From Ariolimax columbianus (taxonomy: Eukaryota; Mollusca; Gastropoda; Stylommatophora; Arionidae), in contig JAVGWX010000005.1 in NCBI GenBank assembly GCA_036924085.1, positions 98,100,172 to 98,164,171 of the forward strand: a stretch of 64,000 bases of DNA, in the 5' to 3' direction. The position numbers and the translations under genes are program-made. Under the pieces are notes generated by a model that saw nothing but the letters and a program-made list of their open reading frames with translations, ran no database searches and had not been told where the DNA came from. Below, piece by piece: positions 55,323-64,000 of the stretch; position 1 is the stretch's first letter; every line of letters begins with the position of its first letter.

Positions 55323-57245
55323 ACATTTGACAAGGTGTGGAAAGAGGGACTTAAAGTCAAGTTACGAAGAAGTGAAGTATCTGGAAAATTGAACAGATGG
55401 ATCAGCCACTACCTCGAAAATAGAACAGCCAGAGTTCAAGTACAAGGCCAGATGAGCAAAAATGGTGACACTGGAGCAAGGAGTACCCCAGGGGGGGGGT
55501 GTGGGGGTACTGTCACCGACACTTTTCCTGGTGTATATAAACAAAATCATAGAGAATATACCAAGAAGAGTCCGCAGCTCCATGTTTGCAGATGATCTGG
55601 CTATGTGGACCTTTGAAAAAAATCTCACCATAACAAACAATCGGATGCAGCAGGCGGTGTGGGCGAACTCATGGCTGGTCAAAATAAACGAGGAAAAAAC
55701 ATCTACGATATTCTCGCTTTCAAATAAACCACAGAACACCAAAATAAGTCTTGACGGCAAATACCTGGGGCCAAATGACACCAAAACTACTTGGGAATTA
55801 CATTTGATCGGCGCATGACATGGAAAAGTCAGATTGAGAGAAACCGAATGAGAGCCAGACAAAGAGTGGCAATCATGAGGAAACTTGCTGGCACAAGCTG
55901 GGGAGCAGACGAAAGAATACTAAAGAAACTGTACACTGGAAGAGTGAGACCAGTTCTCGAGTATGGCATTGCGGCATGGACAACAGCAGCAAAGGCGAAC
56001 TTCGATAAAGTTAGCAAACTTCAAAACCAAAGCCATGAGAGTTATAACAGGAGGCATGAAGTCAACGCCAATTGTAGAACTTGAAAAGATTTCAAATCTG
56101 CAATCCATGACCGACAGAAGAGACTGCAGAGCCCAACAGCAAGCAGAGAAACTCAGAAGACTGACAGACCATCCAATGCATCAGAGACTAAATAGATTTG
56201 GAAATGGGAAACTAAAGCGGAGAAACTTTGCAGAAATAACCAAAGCAAAGATGTGCGAAGACCATATGAACACCATAACAATACCAAAGCCCATCCCTAC
56301 TATACGCAAACCTACCTGGAAGCAGCATATCATTCCGGCAGTGGTAGAAAATATACCAGGTATTGGAAACAAGAACAGCCAGACTAAAAAAGAAAGAAGA
56401 GACATAACCCTGAGGTACATAACGGAAAACTACCCAAGCATGGACTGGACCCATGCATACGTCTACGGTTCTGTAACAAACACAACACAAACGGAGGGGC
56501 AGGGGTATTCCTGAGCCTACCAAATGGTAGAAAAATAACACTGTCAGTGGCAAGTGGAAAATTCTCAAGCAATTTCAGAGCAGAGGCAGAGGCACTGAGG
56601 ACTGCAGTAGAAGCAATGCTGACAGGAGAAAGCAATGAAAGCCAGATAGTCCTGTTTACAGATGCCCTGGCCGTAGTCACAGAACTAAAAAGCCAGAAAA
56701 ATACTGAACTTACTGATTTAAGAGCAGTACTCTGTCAACTATGCCACTATTCCGCACCAAAAACAGTAGTAGTACAGTGGGTTCCATCTCACTGTAACAT
56801 CAAAGGCAACGAGGAGGCAGACAGACTGGCAAAAGAAGATGCAAGACTACCACAAGTGTGACCTATGAAGAGTCCAAAGGCTTATTATGGCCAGATACAT
56901 GATCAAATGGGAAACAGAACACATTGGCTACACAAAAAGGATGCCTATTACCAGTTGAACAGAAAAGAGCAGGTCGTCGTCTTCATACTCCGCACAGGCC
57001 ACAACAGACTGAGGTACCACCTATTCAATAAACTGAAGATAGGTGACACTGACGAATGCACTTGTGGTACCGGGAAAATTACCGCTGAACATCTGCTGCA
57101 AAACTGCCCGATATACGAGGACCAGAGAAAGCACATGTTGCCATCACCAGTGGCAACACTAGACAAGCTCAATGGCAGTGTCGACAGCCTCAGGATGACC
57201 GCTTCTTTCTTCGAAAAAATACAGGTTGACGTTTGACAGCGTACG
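55323..57245 (+). mobile_element. I-like retrotransposon, copy 3 (RT + RNase H + tail)
   Basis: Longest I-like copy. RT: FDKVWKEGLKVKLR, RWISHYLENRTARVQVQGQ, QGVPQGG then LSPTLFLVYINKI, SMFADDLAMWT (FADD at 55585-55596), and the thumb TWKSQIERNRMRARQRVAIM with GRVRPVLEYG. Connection: VVENIPGIGNKNSQTKK and DITLRYITE. RNase H: HAYVYGS, where TAC (56464-56466) replaces the first catalytic Asp seen as HAYTDGS in copy 2; FRAEAEALRTA (Glu), VLFTDALAVV (Asp) and VQWVPSHCNIKGNEEADRLA are kept. Tail: DAYYQLNRKEQVVVF, LRTGHNRLRYHLFNK and a CTCGTG-TAEHLLQNC Cys/His motif, ending SFFEKIQVDV-stop, GACAGCGTACGAAGAAGAAG. At least five frameshifts, one in the G-run at 55490-55505. 5'-truncated against a minisatellite. 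Confidence 0.92.
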
Positions 57246-57254
57246 AAGAAGAAG

Positions 57255-57490
57255 AAGAATTAAAAAATTGTCAATTATGCACTAATCAAAAGGTTTTGAC
57301 TCTTCTGTCAAGTTCTTCTGCCATATTCCATTTTATTTATGAAAAGTTGAAATTCCCCATTAATAATAATTTCCATTCACTTTCCTTTTCTATGCTACTT
57401 ATCAGCTCCTCATTTTCTTCTTTTTGACTTGACGGACATCTATCTCGTGCTCCAATCCCTGTTTGTTCACACCCACTCTATATTTCGAAG
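57255..57490 (-). pseudogene. CR1-like endonuclease fragment
   Basis: Base-by-base parallel to 39593-39830 of the full CR1-like element: TTAAAAAATTGTCA.TTATGC, AAAAGGTTTTGACTCT, CATTAATAATAATTTCC, GACTTGA.GGACATCTAT. It covers the EEP region with MGDFNYPEIKW-like coding, now with indels. It follows the (GAA)n tail of the I-like copy at once. Confidence 0.85.
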
Positions 57491-58915
57491 TGACGTGTAA
57501 ATTCTTTCATTTTTATTTCAACAGAAAGGTCTGGAGTTGGCCTACCTTTATTAAGTACTTGCTGTTTTTATTAACAATTGAGGACTAAAAACGGAACTGA
57601 TTCGAGAACACATTATTTCAACATGTGCTACATCCAGTCCCTGACCTACTTACATTAACTCTCCAACTTGTCTCTGGCAGGCTTTGTTGTGAGGGAAAAG
57701 TTTCAAAATCCGAGTTCTCTTCCATATTTCACCCATTGAAAAGCTGTCAAACTTTATTGATAATCGAACACTGTAACACTTCCCGACATCTCTTTTATTA
57801 ACGGGCGCAATTACATAAGTTTTAAAAACCACTATACTACTCCTCATAAGAAGCAAAGAAAAACTATTTTTAATTATGACAGAACGCCAAGCGTTAGCAT
57901 GTACCTTATTTCACAAACGGACTATTATTGCTTAATATAATCCTTTACCAGAAGAGAACCGATATCACTCGAGGACTGCAGATGTCAGAGGGCCGCAAAT
58001 AGCGTGAATATCGTTGAGTATTGTAGGCAAATTGAGACTCGAAAGTGAAGAATGTTAATGCTGTTTAGTCAGTTTTTATTTTATGCTTTTATGTCCCGTG
58101 GTAAGGTAACTCGAAATAGCTTAATTAAAATGTATGGGGACTTGTCTAGACCTACTAATCCATTGACAGCACGCCACTGCTTTCCGCAAAACATTAGGGT
58201 CGGGTGGAACAGCGATTGACGAACCTAACCCAGACTTAGAGACCGGCGTTAGTTATATCTCCTTTCCCCTCAGTCGTCCCCAGTATTTTCCTACCAGACC
58301 GCCCAAAATTGCAACATTTTCTTTCTGTCTCGTGTAATTGATCCCAATTTGCAGTTTTGGCTTCTAACAGTACATTTTAGATGTGTGTGAAGTCTTTCAC
58401 ATTTTTTTGTAAACTTATACTTGTGTTGTTTCCAGATTTGTGTAATTGATTTTCTGTAATTAACGTATATAACATAAGATTGATTCTACACAATACTGAA
58501 AAGTAATTTTAATTCTACTAACAAAGATGAGAAAATAGTAATGGCGTCTAAGATAGCTCATTGCTTCTCTCCCAACTCCCAACCTAAACATTCCCCTTCC
58601 TCCCCATCCATCAACACGACGTCTGGCGACATAAACTAACAAAGATTAAATTTCCTAGGGTTTTTTTAGTAGAGTACTTGTGATGAAATGTTACAAGCTT
58701 CCAATCAGAATCATCGTGAATTTACCTTGAAAGTAAATTGGACACTCCTAAAATGTGTTTGCAGATTAATTGTTGTTCTCCCTAGATCTCCAGGGAAAGC
58801 TAATTGCGACATATCTTATTCCTATATCGTGTACATCAAGATCAAACTTAGAACAATAGTCTCTAACACGTCATCCCCGATTGCAGTCTCTGCTGTGTGA
58901 CTAAATTTACCTATA
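57491..58915. other. Unassigned AT-rich sequence
   Basis: No gene, RNA or repeat family was recognised. Confidence 0.45.
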
Positions 58916-58921
58916 TCACAC

Positions 58922-58978
58922 ATAAGGGTGGGTGGGGGGTGGAAGGTTGCAGTGTGGGGGAGGGGGGGAGGGGCTTGT
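58922..58978. other. G-rich tract
   Basis: Runs of three to seven G (GGGTGGGTGGGGGGTGG, GGGGGAGGGGGGGAGGGG) could form a G-quadruplex on the plus strand. Confidence 0.6.
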
Positions 58979-59084
58979 TTCTAGAGCATTCTCTCAAATA
59001 CTACTTATCTTGTGCAGTTTTTTTCGGGGGGTCTGTATGAAAAGCAGGATATGCACAGGCATGTGTTGTAAAGTCTTCTACCAT

Positions 59085-59325
59085 AGACTACTTAGTCGAC
59101 ATTGTTAGTCCAAATTGTTACTTCAGATCCTTAGTCGACTTTGGTAGTCGACATTGTTAGTTAAAATTGTTAATTCACATTGTTAGTATACATTGTTAGT
59201 CCAAATTGTTAGTCCACATTTATAGTCCAAATTGTTAGTCCACATTGTTATTTCAAATTGTTAGTCGACATTGTTAGTTAAATTTGCTAGTCGACATTGT
59301 TAATCCAAATTGTTATTCGCTGTTT
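59085..59325. repeat. ~13-18-bp ATTGTTAGTC repeat
   Basis: Irregular units of ATTGTTAGTCGAC, AAATTGTTAGTCCACA and AATTGTTAGTCCAA, about 15 copies. Confidence 0.88.
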
Positions 59326-60780
59326 ACTGCATGCCTTGAGTGCAATTGTCCTCGTTCCTCCTCATTAAGGGCGTTAAAGTTTAGGCAAGGCCTGCAGATA
59401 TTTTAGCGAGACGTGTATCGCTCAGCCCGCCGTGATTGCTAAATAAAACATTATGAACCACAGATGTGATGCAGTACGAAGTGCATCCTCAAATCTTGCG
59501 AAGTGGGAGGAATTTATTGCCCTTATCAAAGATCCTATCAAGCAAGAATGACTGCTACTAATTACTTCGTCAGTCATCTAACTTAAACTAGGAATCACGT
59601 AGCCAAGAAGCAATGTAACTCGACACATACCTATTTCCGGGTCTTCAGAACTCCTTATATGAACTTCAGATGGCATTGTTGTGACTGATGTGGAAATAAC
59701 TAACATGTCACGCTCTGATGCTAACAGGTATGTCTCTTTTGTTTCATCTCATATTATTTAACTTGTTAAGTTTGTTCATGTGATTGTGTAATTTAACAAA
59801 CACATCATGGGGTTACTGACATTAGCCATCGCATTGTGCATTTTTGCATCAGAAAACGTCACGCCAGTAAGGAACGAGTCAGCACACACGAGACACGTCA
59901 ATGTGGCAGTAAATGAGGCACGTCGCATTGTAACAGGGTATCTTAAGTCAGCACGAAAGGAAAAAAATGTATGCAATCGCTGGCATCGCACCACTATAAA
60001 TTATTAGATGTGTTGCGTCAGAAGACGAAAGGAAATAGCAGTCATGTGATCTGAGACACAGCACCTTGGATACAATCGAGAATAAGGCCTACTAAAATCA
60101 AGGAAAGGTTTCCAACAAATTGTACAGTTTACAGACAAGAAACTTGAGAGAAAACGGCACACACATTTATATTGTGAAGATTTGGGGGAGATAAAAAAAG
60201 AACTTGCAACTGTACATAATATGCAGGATACCTTGTGTGGAGAACCCTAAGCCGAAGGGATTGCCCAGGTGTAAATCGAACGAAGAAATTGAGGACATGC
60301 AAACGACGATGTTGACGAATACTGAGCAATCCAAGAGACCGAACTTCTGGATAACTGCCCAAGAATGCAAGAGCCATGTACTTTGGTGGATCTCATGACA
60401 GAGAGTGCAAGAGCTTTCCTGGCGACCGATTTCTAGTGTAAAACTTTGTGAGGTTGCACGACACGAAAAGTAAGTCAGTGTTAAATGTATCATTAAGCCA
60501 CGTGGAGAGATGCCGTAATCTTTCCTGTGCCATTTATCTGTGTGATTTTTGATATTGTATACCCATGTCTCTGTAGTATCTCTACAACACCACATGCCAT
60601 GTTTATCTTGAACTTTTGATGCTCATGAATCCTTCTATATGTTACTGCATGGTCACGAGACGGACATGTATGGAGACATTCAAGTATTTCCGCCATTCTT
60701 TTATTAGAAGCAATTTGTAAACTATTTGTGGCATTGTGACGAAACCGTTTGTGACACAGCCCAGAACCCAAATGTGTTTG
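59326..60780. other. Unassigned sequence
   Basis: No gene was recognised. On the minus strand a frame continues out of the 33-bp array into unique sequence (60493-60780) for about 90 codons (NSLQIASNKRMAEILECLHT, YRRIHEHQKFKINMACGVVE). I know no family for it. Confidence 0.4.
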
Positions 60781-60784
60781 TGCT

Positions 60785-61048
60785 TGGTTTTCGGAATGCT
60801 GTACATCAGGGCGGGCTTGGTCTTTTGAGTGTTGTACATCAGCGCGGGCTTGATCTTGTGAATGTTGTACATCAGCGCGGGCTTGATCTTGTGAATGTTG
60901 TACATCAGCGTGGGCTTGATCTTGTGAATGATGTACATCAGCGCGGGCTTGATCTTGTGAATGATGTACATCAGCGCGGGCTTGATCTTGTGAATGTTGT
61001 ACATCAGCGCGGGCTTGATCTTGTGAATGTTGTACATCAGCGTGGAGC
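60785..61048. repeat. 33-bp minisatellite, 8 copies
   Basis: Unit GTACATCAGCGCGGGCTTGA plus TCTTGTGAATGTT. Being 11 codons long, it opens frames on both strands (VHQRGLDLVNV on plus, DVQHSQDQARA on minus). Only a few substitutions between copies. Confidence 0.94.
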
Positions 61049-61725
61049 ATACCCATTTGACAATGCGTGGTTAATCCTGATCCACACTGGCAATGCTTTC
61101 CGAAGTGACGGTCTGCGAACCCTCAGTGGTCGGTCAGCAAATACCCTGACAAAACTGGACACCAAATATAGACGGCCCCACTCTGGAGTCTCGCCATATT
61201 ATTCACATAAAAACCTAAGAAACTCGATCAATATATAAAATATTTAACCTCAAATCTCGATTCCGTGAAAATTTAATAAAATAATTATATTTTAGATTCG
61301 CTTAACACTGCTATCAATAACTGATAAAAGAGTTATAGAATTCGCGAAGCGTGCATTTAAACAAGTTGTAAAACTGATTGGAGAAGATCGACAAAAAACA
61401 TTAATGAATACATTTTATACGGTCCCTGCTAGATAAATAAATCCTTGCCGATTAATCATACTGAAAACTTGGGGAAACACTGAACTGGGATGAAAATCGC
61501 TGCCTTCTACGCCGAGTCTTAAAACAGGGAACAAGTGAAACGAAGAAAGTAATGTGTAATGATCTGGACGCTTGCTTTTAAGGTCTTGGCTTTTTGCAGC
61601 ATGGCCTTTTCTGTCAACTTTTCAGGGTGATCCAGGATGACTCTGAAAGAAAAAGTTAGTTGCCCATCGCAAACGATGATGGAGACACCATTAGACGGTT
61701 TTGTCTTGATTATTTAACTCCCACT
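61049..61725. other. Unassigned sequence
   Basis: No gene was recognised. Confidence 0.4.
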
Positions 61726-61727
61726 GT

Positions 61728-61976
61728 ATTTGGATTATAGGGAGCAAGAGGTTGTGCTGGTCATCAACCTCACTCTCTTGTCCCAAGCTAATATAGACCA
61801 GGGGCAAGACATAAGTCAAGGCGACTGTAGGATATTCAGGATGTAGGCACTCTTACCTACCTGCCAAGAGACCCAGGGTGGCTTGAAACTTGCGGGATTC
61901 AATCGCTTACCGTTTCCGTTCATAGCTTTGAGAGGCGAGTGCCCTACCTATCGAAAAGAGCGATTATGACGACCAT
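61728..61976 (-). mobile_element. SINE family B, copy 2 (tRNA-derived)
   Basis: Minus-strand copy of the element at 53764. The head has GGTCGTCATAATCGCTC and GGTAGGGCACTCGCC; AACGGAAACGGTA and ATTGAATCCCGCAAG hold the B-box-like segment. The body has AGAGTGCCTACATCC and TTGGGACAAGAGAGTGAGGT and ends CCCTATAATCCAAATACAG. Confidence 0.8.
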
Positions 61977-62594
61977 TGAAGCCTGGTGACGTAAAACCAC
62001 ACTACACGTTCCCCATTTTAGACATTCCAAACGTTGATGTCTCCGTCCCTCAAGATGAGGGTAGAGGGATGGACGTTGAGGGACAGTTAACATTTGTTGT
62101 TGACGCTATTCTCTGTATGCAGTTTTTGTTGCAAATGAACCATCGACTGAGCGATGTGTGAAAATGTTGTCTGACTAGTATGGTAAAAGTAACTATGTAA
62201 AACTACCTTCTTATTTCCCATGCAAGAATTTGCTCCAATCTACACTACTGTAAATGGAGGCTGACTAACAGTTGGAGATGATAACGTACAGACGAAGAGA
62301 ATGGCTCCCTTCCCCTGATTTAAAGCTGGGAGTTCGTAATTAGAGTCTCTAACACTTCATCATTTATGGCATTGTCAGCCATTAGTAGCTTTACTCTTTC
62401 ATTTGTTAGAAAGCATTAAGAGACGGACACATAATATTCTCTCAGAGTGTACCACCAAGGCAAGAGGTGAACAAACAATTTCTCCTAGAGTGTACCATCA
62501 AAACAAGAGATGGACAAATAATAGTCTCTCGGTGTCTCTCAAATAAATGTTTTTACAGGTTGTGGTTGTAAGATCCAAGAACAACCTTCTCTAG
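61977..62594. other. Unassigned sequence
   Basis: No gene was recognised. A local near-duplicate (AGAGTGTACCA.CAA..CAAGAG) lies at 62443-62511. Confidence 0.4.
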
Positions 62595-62920
62595 TCAACT
62601 GTTAAGAAATACTTGGAAGGCTACAGTGGTCCTCTTCATGTCCACTCTGATACGATCCCGGTGATCGTCACGACAAAAGATATTGGAAACGGATATTGTC
62701 AGTTATACCATGCAGCGACAGCTGTTGGTCTGACAAGACCAGACTTAACCTGTGGGCACTTGGTTCAAACGAGACATACTCTGTGGTCCATATAACAGAT
62801 TTACAATGTCAAGTTAATAATGCCGTTGCGTCGTCTGCTGCAGATAGACATGGAGAGCTAGAGATTTCATTGGATGAGTTCTTCGGCGGGATAATTTGCG
62901 TAAGGACTCTGAGTGAGTGA
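62595..62920 (+). pseudogene. Possible host exon or coding remnant, one frameshift
   Basis: After a splice-acceptor-like CCTTCTCTAG (ending 62594), one frame reads STVKKYLEGYSGPLHVHSD and VIVTTKDIGNGYCQLYHAAT; about 30 codons on it meets a frame with ALGSNETYSVVHITDLQCQV, ADRHGELEISLDEFFGG and IICVRTLSE, then stop at 62918-62920. Composition is protein-like and non-repetitive, unlike nearly every other open frame here. The second half resembles in style a C-terminal beta-sandwich segment (SNETYSV...AD.HGEL.I), but I cannot name the family. It could be a single-copy pseudogene or an exon with a sequence error. Low confidence. Confidence 0.3.
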
Positions 62921-63064
62921 GAGCGAGTATGTGTTAGAAAGGGAGAGAGTGGTTGTGTGGGAGAGAGAGTATGTGGATGAGAGAGAAAGGAGAGAGAGTG
63001 TATAGGGGAGAGAGGGAATGTGTGTGTATGTGAGAGCGAAATATATAGTTATATAGAGAGAGAC
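62921..63064. repeat. GA-rich microsatellite
   Basis: GAGAGAGAG and GTGTGTGTATG runs, starting at the end of the possible coding remnant. Confidence 0.85.
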
Positions 63065-63450
63065 AGACTTACAATAAGCGGACATCAATACCTACAAAGA
63101 CATTTATGTCATGGGGCATTCATCACGTTTTATCCTCGGTGTCTTGCGTTCTTCACATCCGACCATCAGATTTTTGTTTACAGCTGGTTAGACTTTAGCG
63201 CACTGTTTGTGGGCTCAGGAGTTTCTTACTATCGAAGGGACTACAAGGCCACTGTACACATACGCATATCGTATCGTATCATATCGACTAAAGAGTTGTG
63301 TGCATGTGATCAGCAATGAGATCATGCCAAACAGGTTCCTTCAGAAACCAGTACTAAAAAACACAAAATAATTCTGACATAGGCTTTCCATACACAGACG
63401 CAAATACTGGAGGTCGTTTACTTTAGAAAGGACACATACTTCATTAAAAG
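63065..63450. other. Unassigned spacer
   Basis: No gene was recognised. Confidence 0.4.
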
Positions 63451-63602
63451 CAACAGTGAAGAGAAGAAAAAGATGATGAAGAAGAAGAAGAAATAGAAGA
63501 AGAATAAGATGATGAAGAAGAAGATGACGAAGAAGAAGATGATGACGAAGAAGGAGAAGATGATGATGATTAAGAAGAAGAAGCAGCAGAGGAAGAAGAA
63601 GA
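63451..63602. repeat. (GAA/GAT)n tract
   Basis: GAAGAAGAAG and GATGATGA runs. No upstream match to the I-like 3' end or repeat F was found, so unlike other GAA tracts here it has no visible retroelement source. Confidence 0.85.
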
Positions 63603-64000
63603 TCCAAATCAGTTTTTTTAATTAACAAGGAAGCCAATCGGACGAGGACAGAATTGTATGATCAAGGTCAAGGTAGTCCCAGAGCAGACATTGCTGTCAG
63701 GGATGAGATGATAAAAACTTCATGACACTAAGCCTCATCTGTTAATGAGATAAGTTGGCTAGTTCCCTTCCTCGCTGTTTTTCTTTAAAAAAAACATAAA
63801 GCCAAACACCGATTTACTGCTGGATCGACTCCAGCGTTTCGATAAATGGGTAGAATCAGATACATGTGTCATGGGAAGCGAACGCACTGATCAACTTCTC
63901 TACTGTTAAGGCGCTATGGTCCAGTCGTACAGTGCGTTAATTCTGCTAACATCTTAAAACTTCTTCCCATATTTAATATGTGAGTATATCTAAGCTAAAC
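63603..64000. other. Unassigned end of window
   Basis: No gene was recognised. Confidence 0.4.

Noticed and set aside
63341..63637. Leu/His-rich 98-codon minus frame
   Set aside because: Reverse of the GAA/GAT tract.

Overview
This 64 kb window is nuclear DNA of an animal, most probably an invertebrate. It shows no bacterial gene layout, operon or tRNA/rRNA gene. It is dominated by non-LTR retrotransposons, tRNA-derived SINEs and dense minisatellite arrays. The mix of CR1/L2-like, I-like (RNase H-bearing) and RTE-like elements would suit a lophotrochozoan such as a mollusc or annelid, but that is an inference and the species cannot be named from the sequence. I could not recognise one intact host gene. 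Nearly all open frames longer than 100 codons lie in tandem repeats or in decayed retroelements.

Layout. 0-10 kb: an RTE-like reverse transcriptase fragment, a 30-bp minisatellite, a SINE, a 1.7 kb register-perfect 77-bp array grading into 31-bp monomers, a perfect 40-bp array and another 31-bp array. 9-15 kb: scraps of CR1-like and RTE-like elements, a CR1-like copy inserted in a minisatellite, and CA and GA microsatellites. 15-29 kb: arrays with 42-, 42-, 57-, 23/27-, 63-, 45-, 15- and 66-bp units, a second SINE, an endonuclease-domain scrap, and two copies of a (GAA)n-tailed repeat. 29-45 kb: the densest retroelement zone. It holds two I-like copies, a nearly full-length two-ORF CR1-like element (37.28-41.0 kb, minus), a truncated CR1-like copy, several RTE-like fragments, and a SINE with a perfect 11-bp target-site duplication. 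45-49 kb: 29- and 28-bp arrays, the second carrying an inserted RNase H-bearing element. 51-55.3 kb: a 4 kb array complex built on GTAGT-rich units, with a SINE inside it. 55.3-57.5 kb: a frameshifted I-like RT/RNase H element joined to a CR1-like endonuclease fragment. 57.5-64 kb: mostly unassigned, with a 33-bp array, a SINE, and one possible coding remnant at 62.6-62.9 kb.

How the parts work together. The CR1-like element encodes an ORF1 with a coiled coil and an SGNH-hydrolase domain, and an ORF2 with endonuclease and reverse transcriptase. Its 3' end carries a hairpin conserved in sequence or shape among three copies. The I-like copies and an unrelated-looking repeat all end in (GAA)n, which accounts for most GAA tracts seen here. 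Several retroelements sit inside or at the edge of minisatellites. No copy is intact: stops, frameshifts, 5' truncation and lost catalytic residues are present throughout. I found no new defence, secretion or biosynthetic system. The most unusual observations are register-perfect arrays, the recurrence of a 31-bp unit, and a tandem amplification of an RNase H active-site segment.
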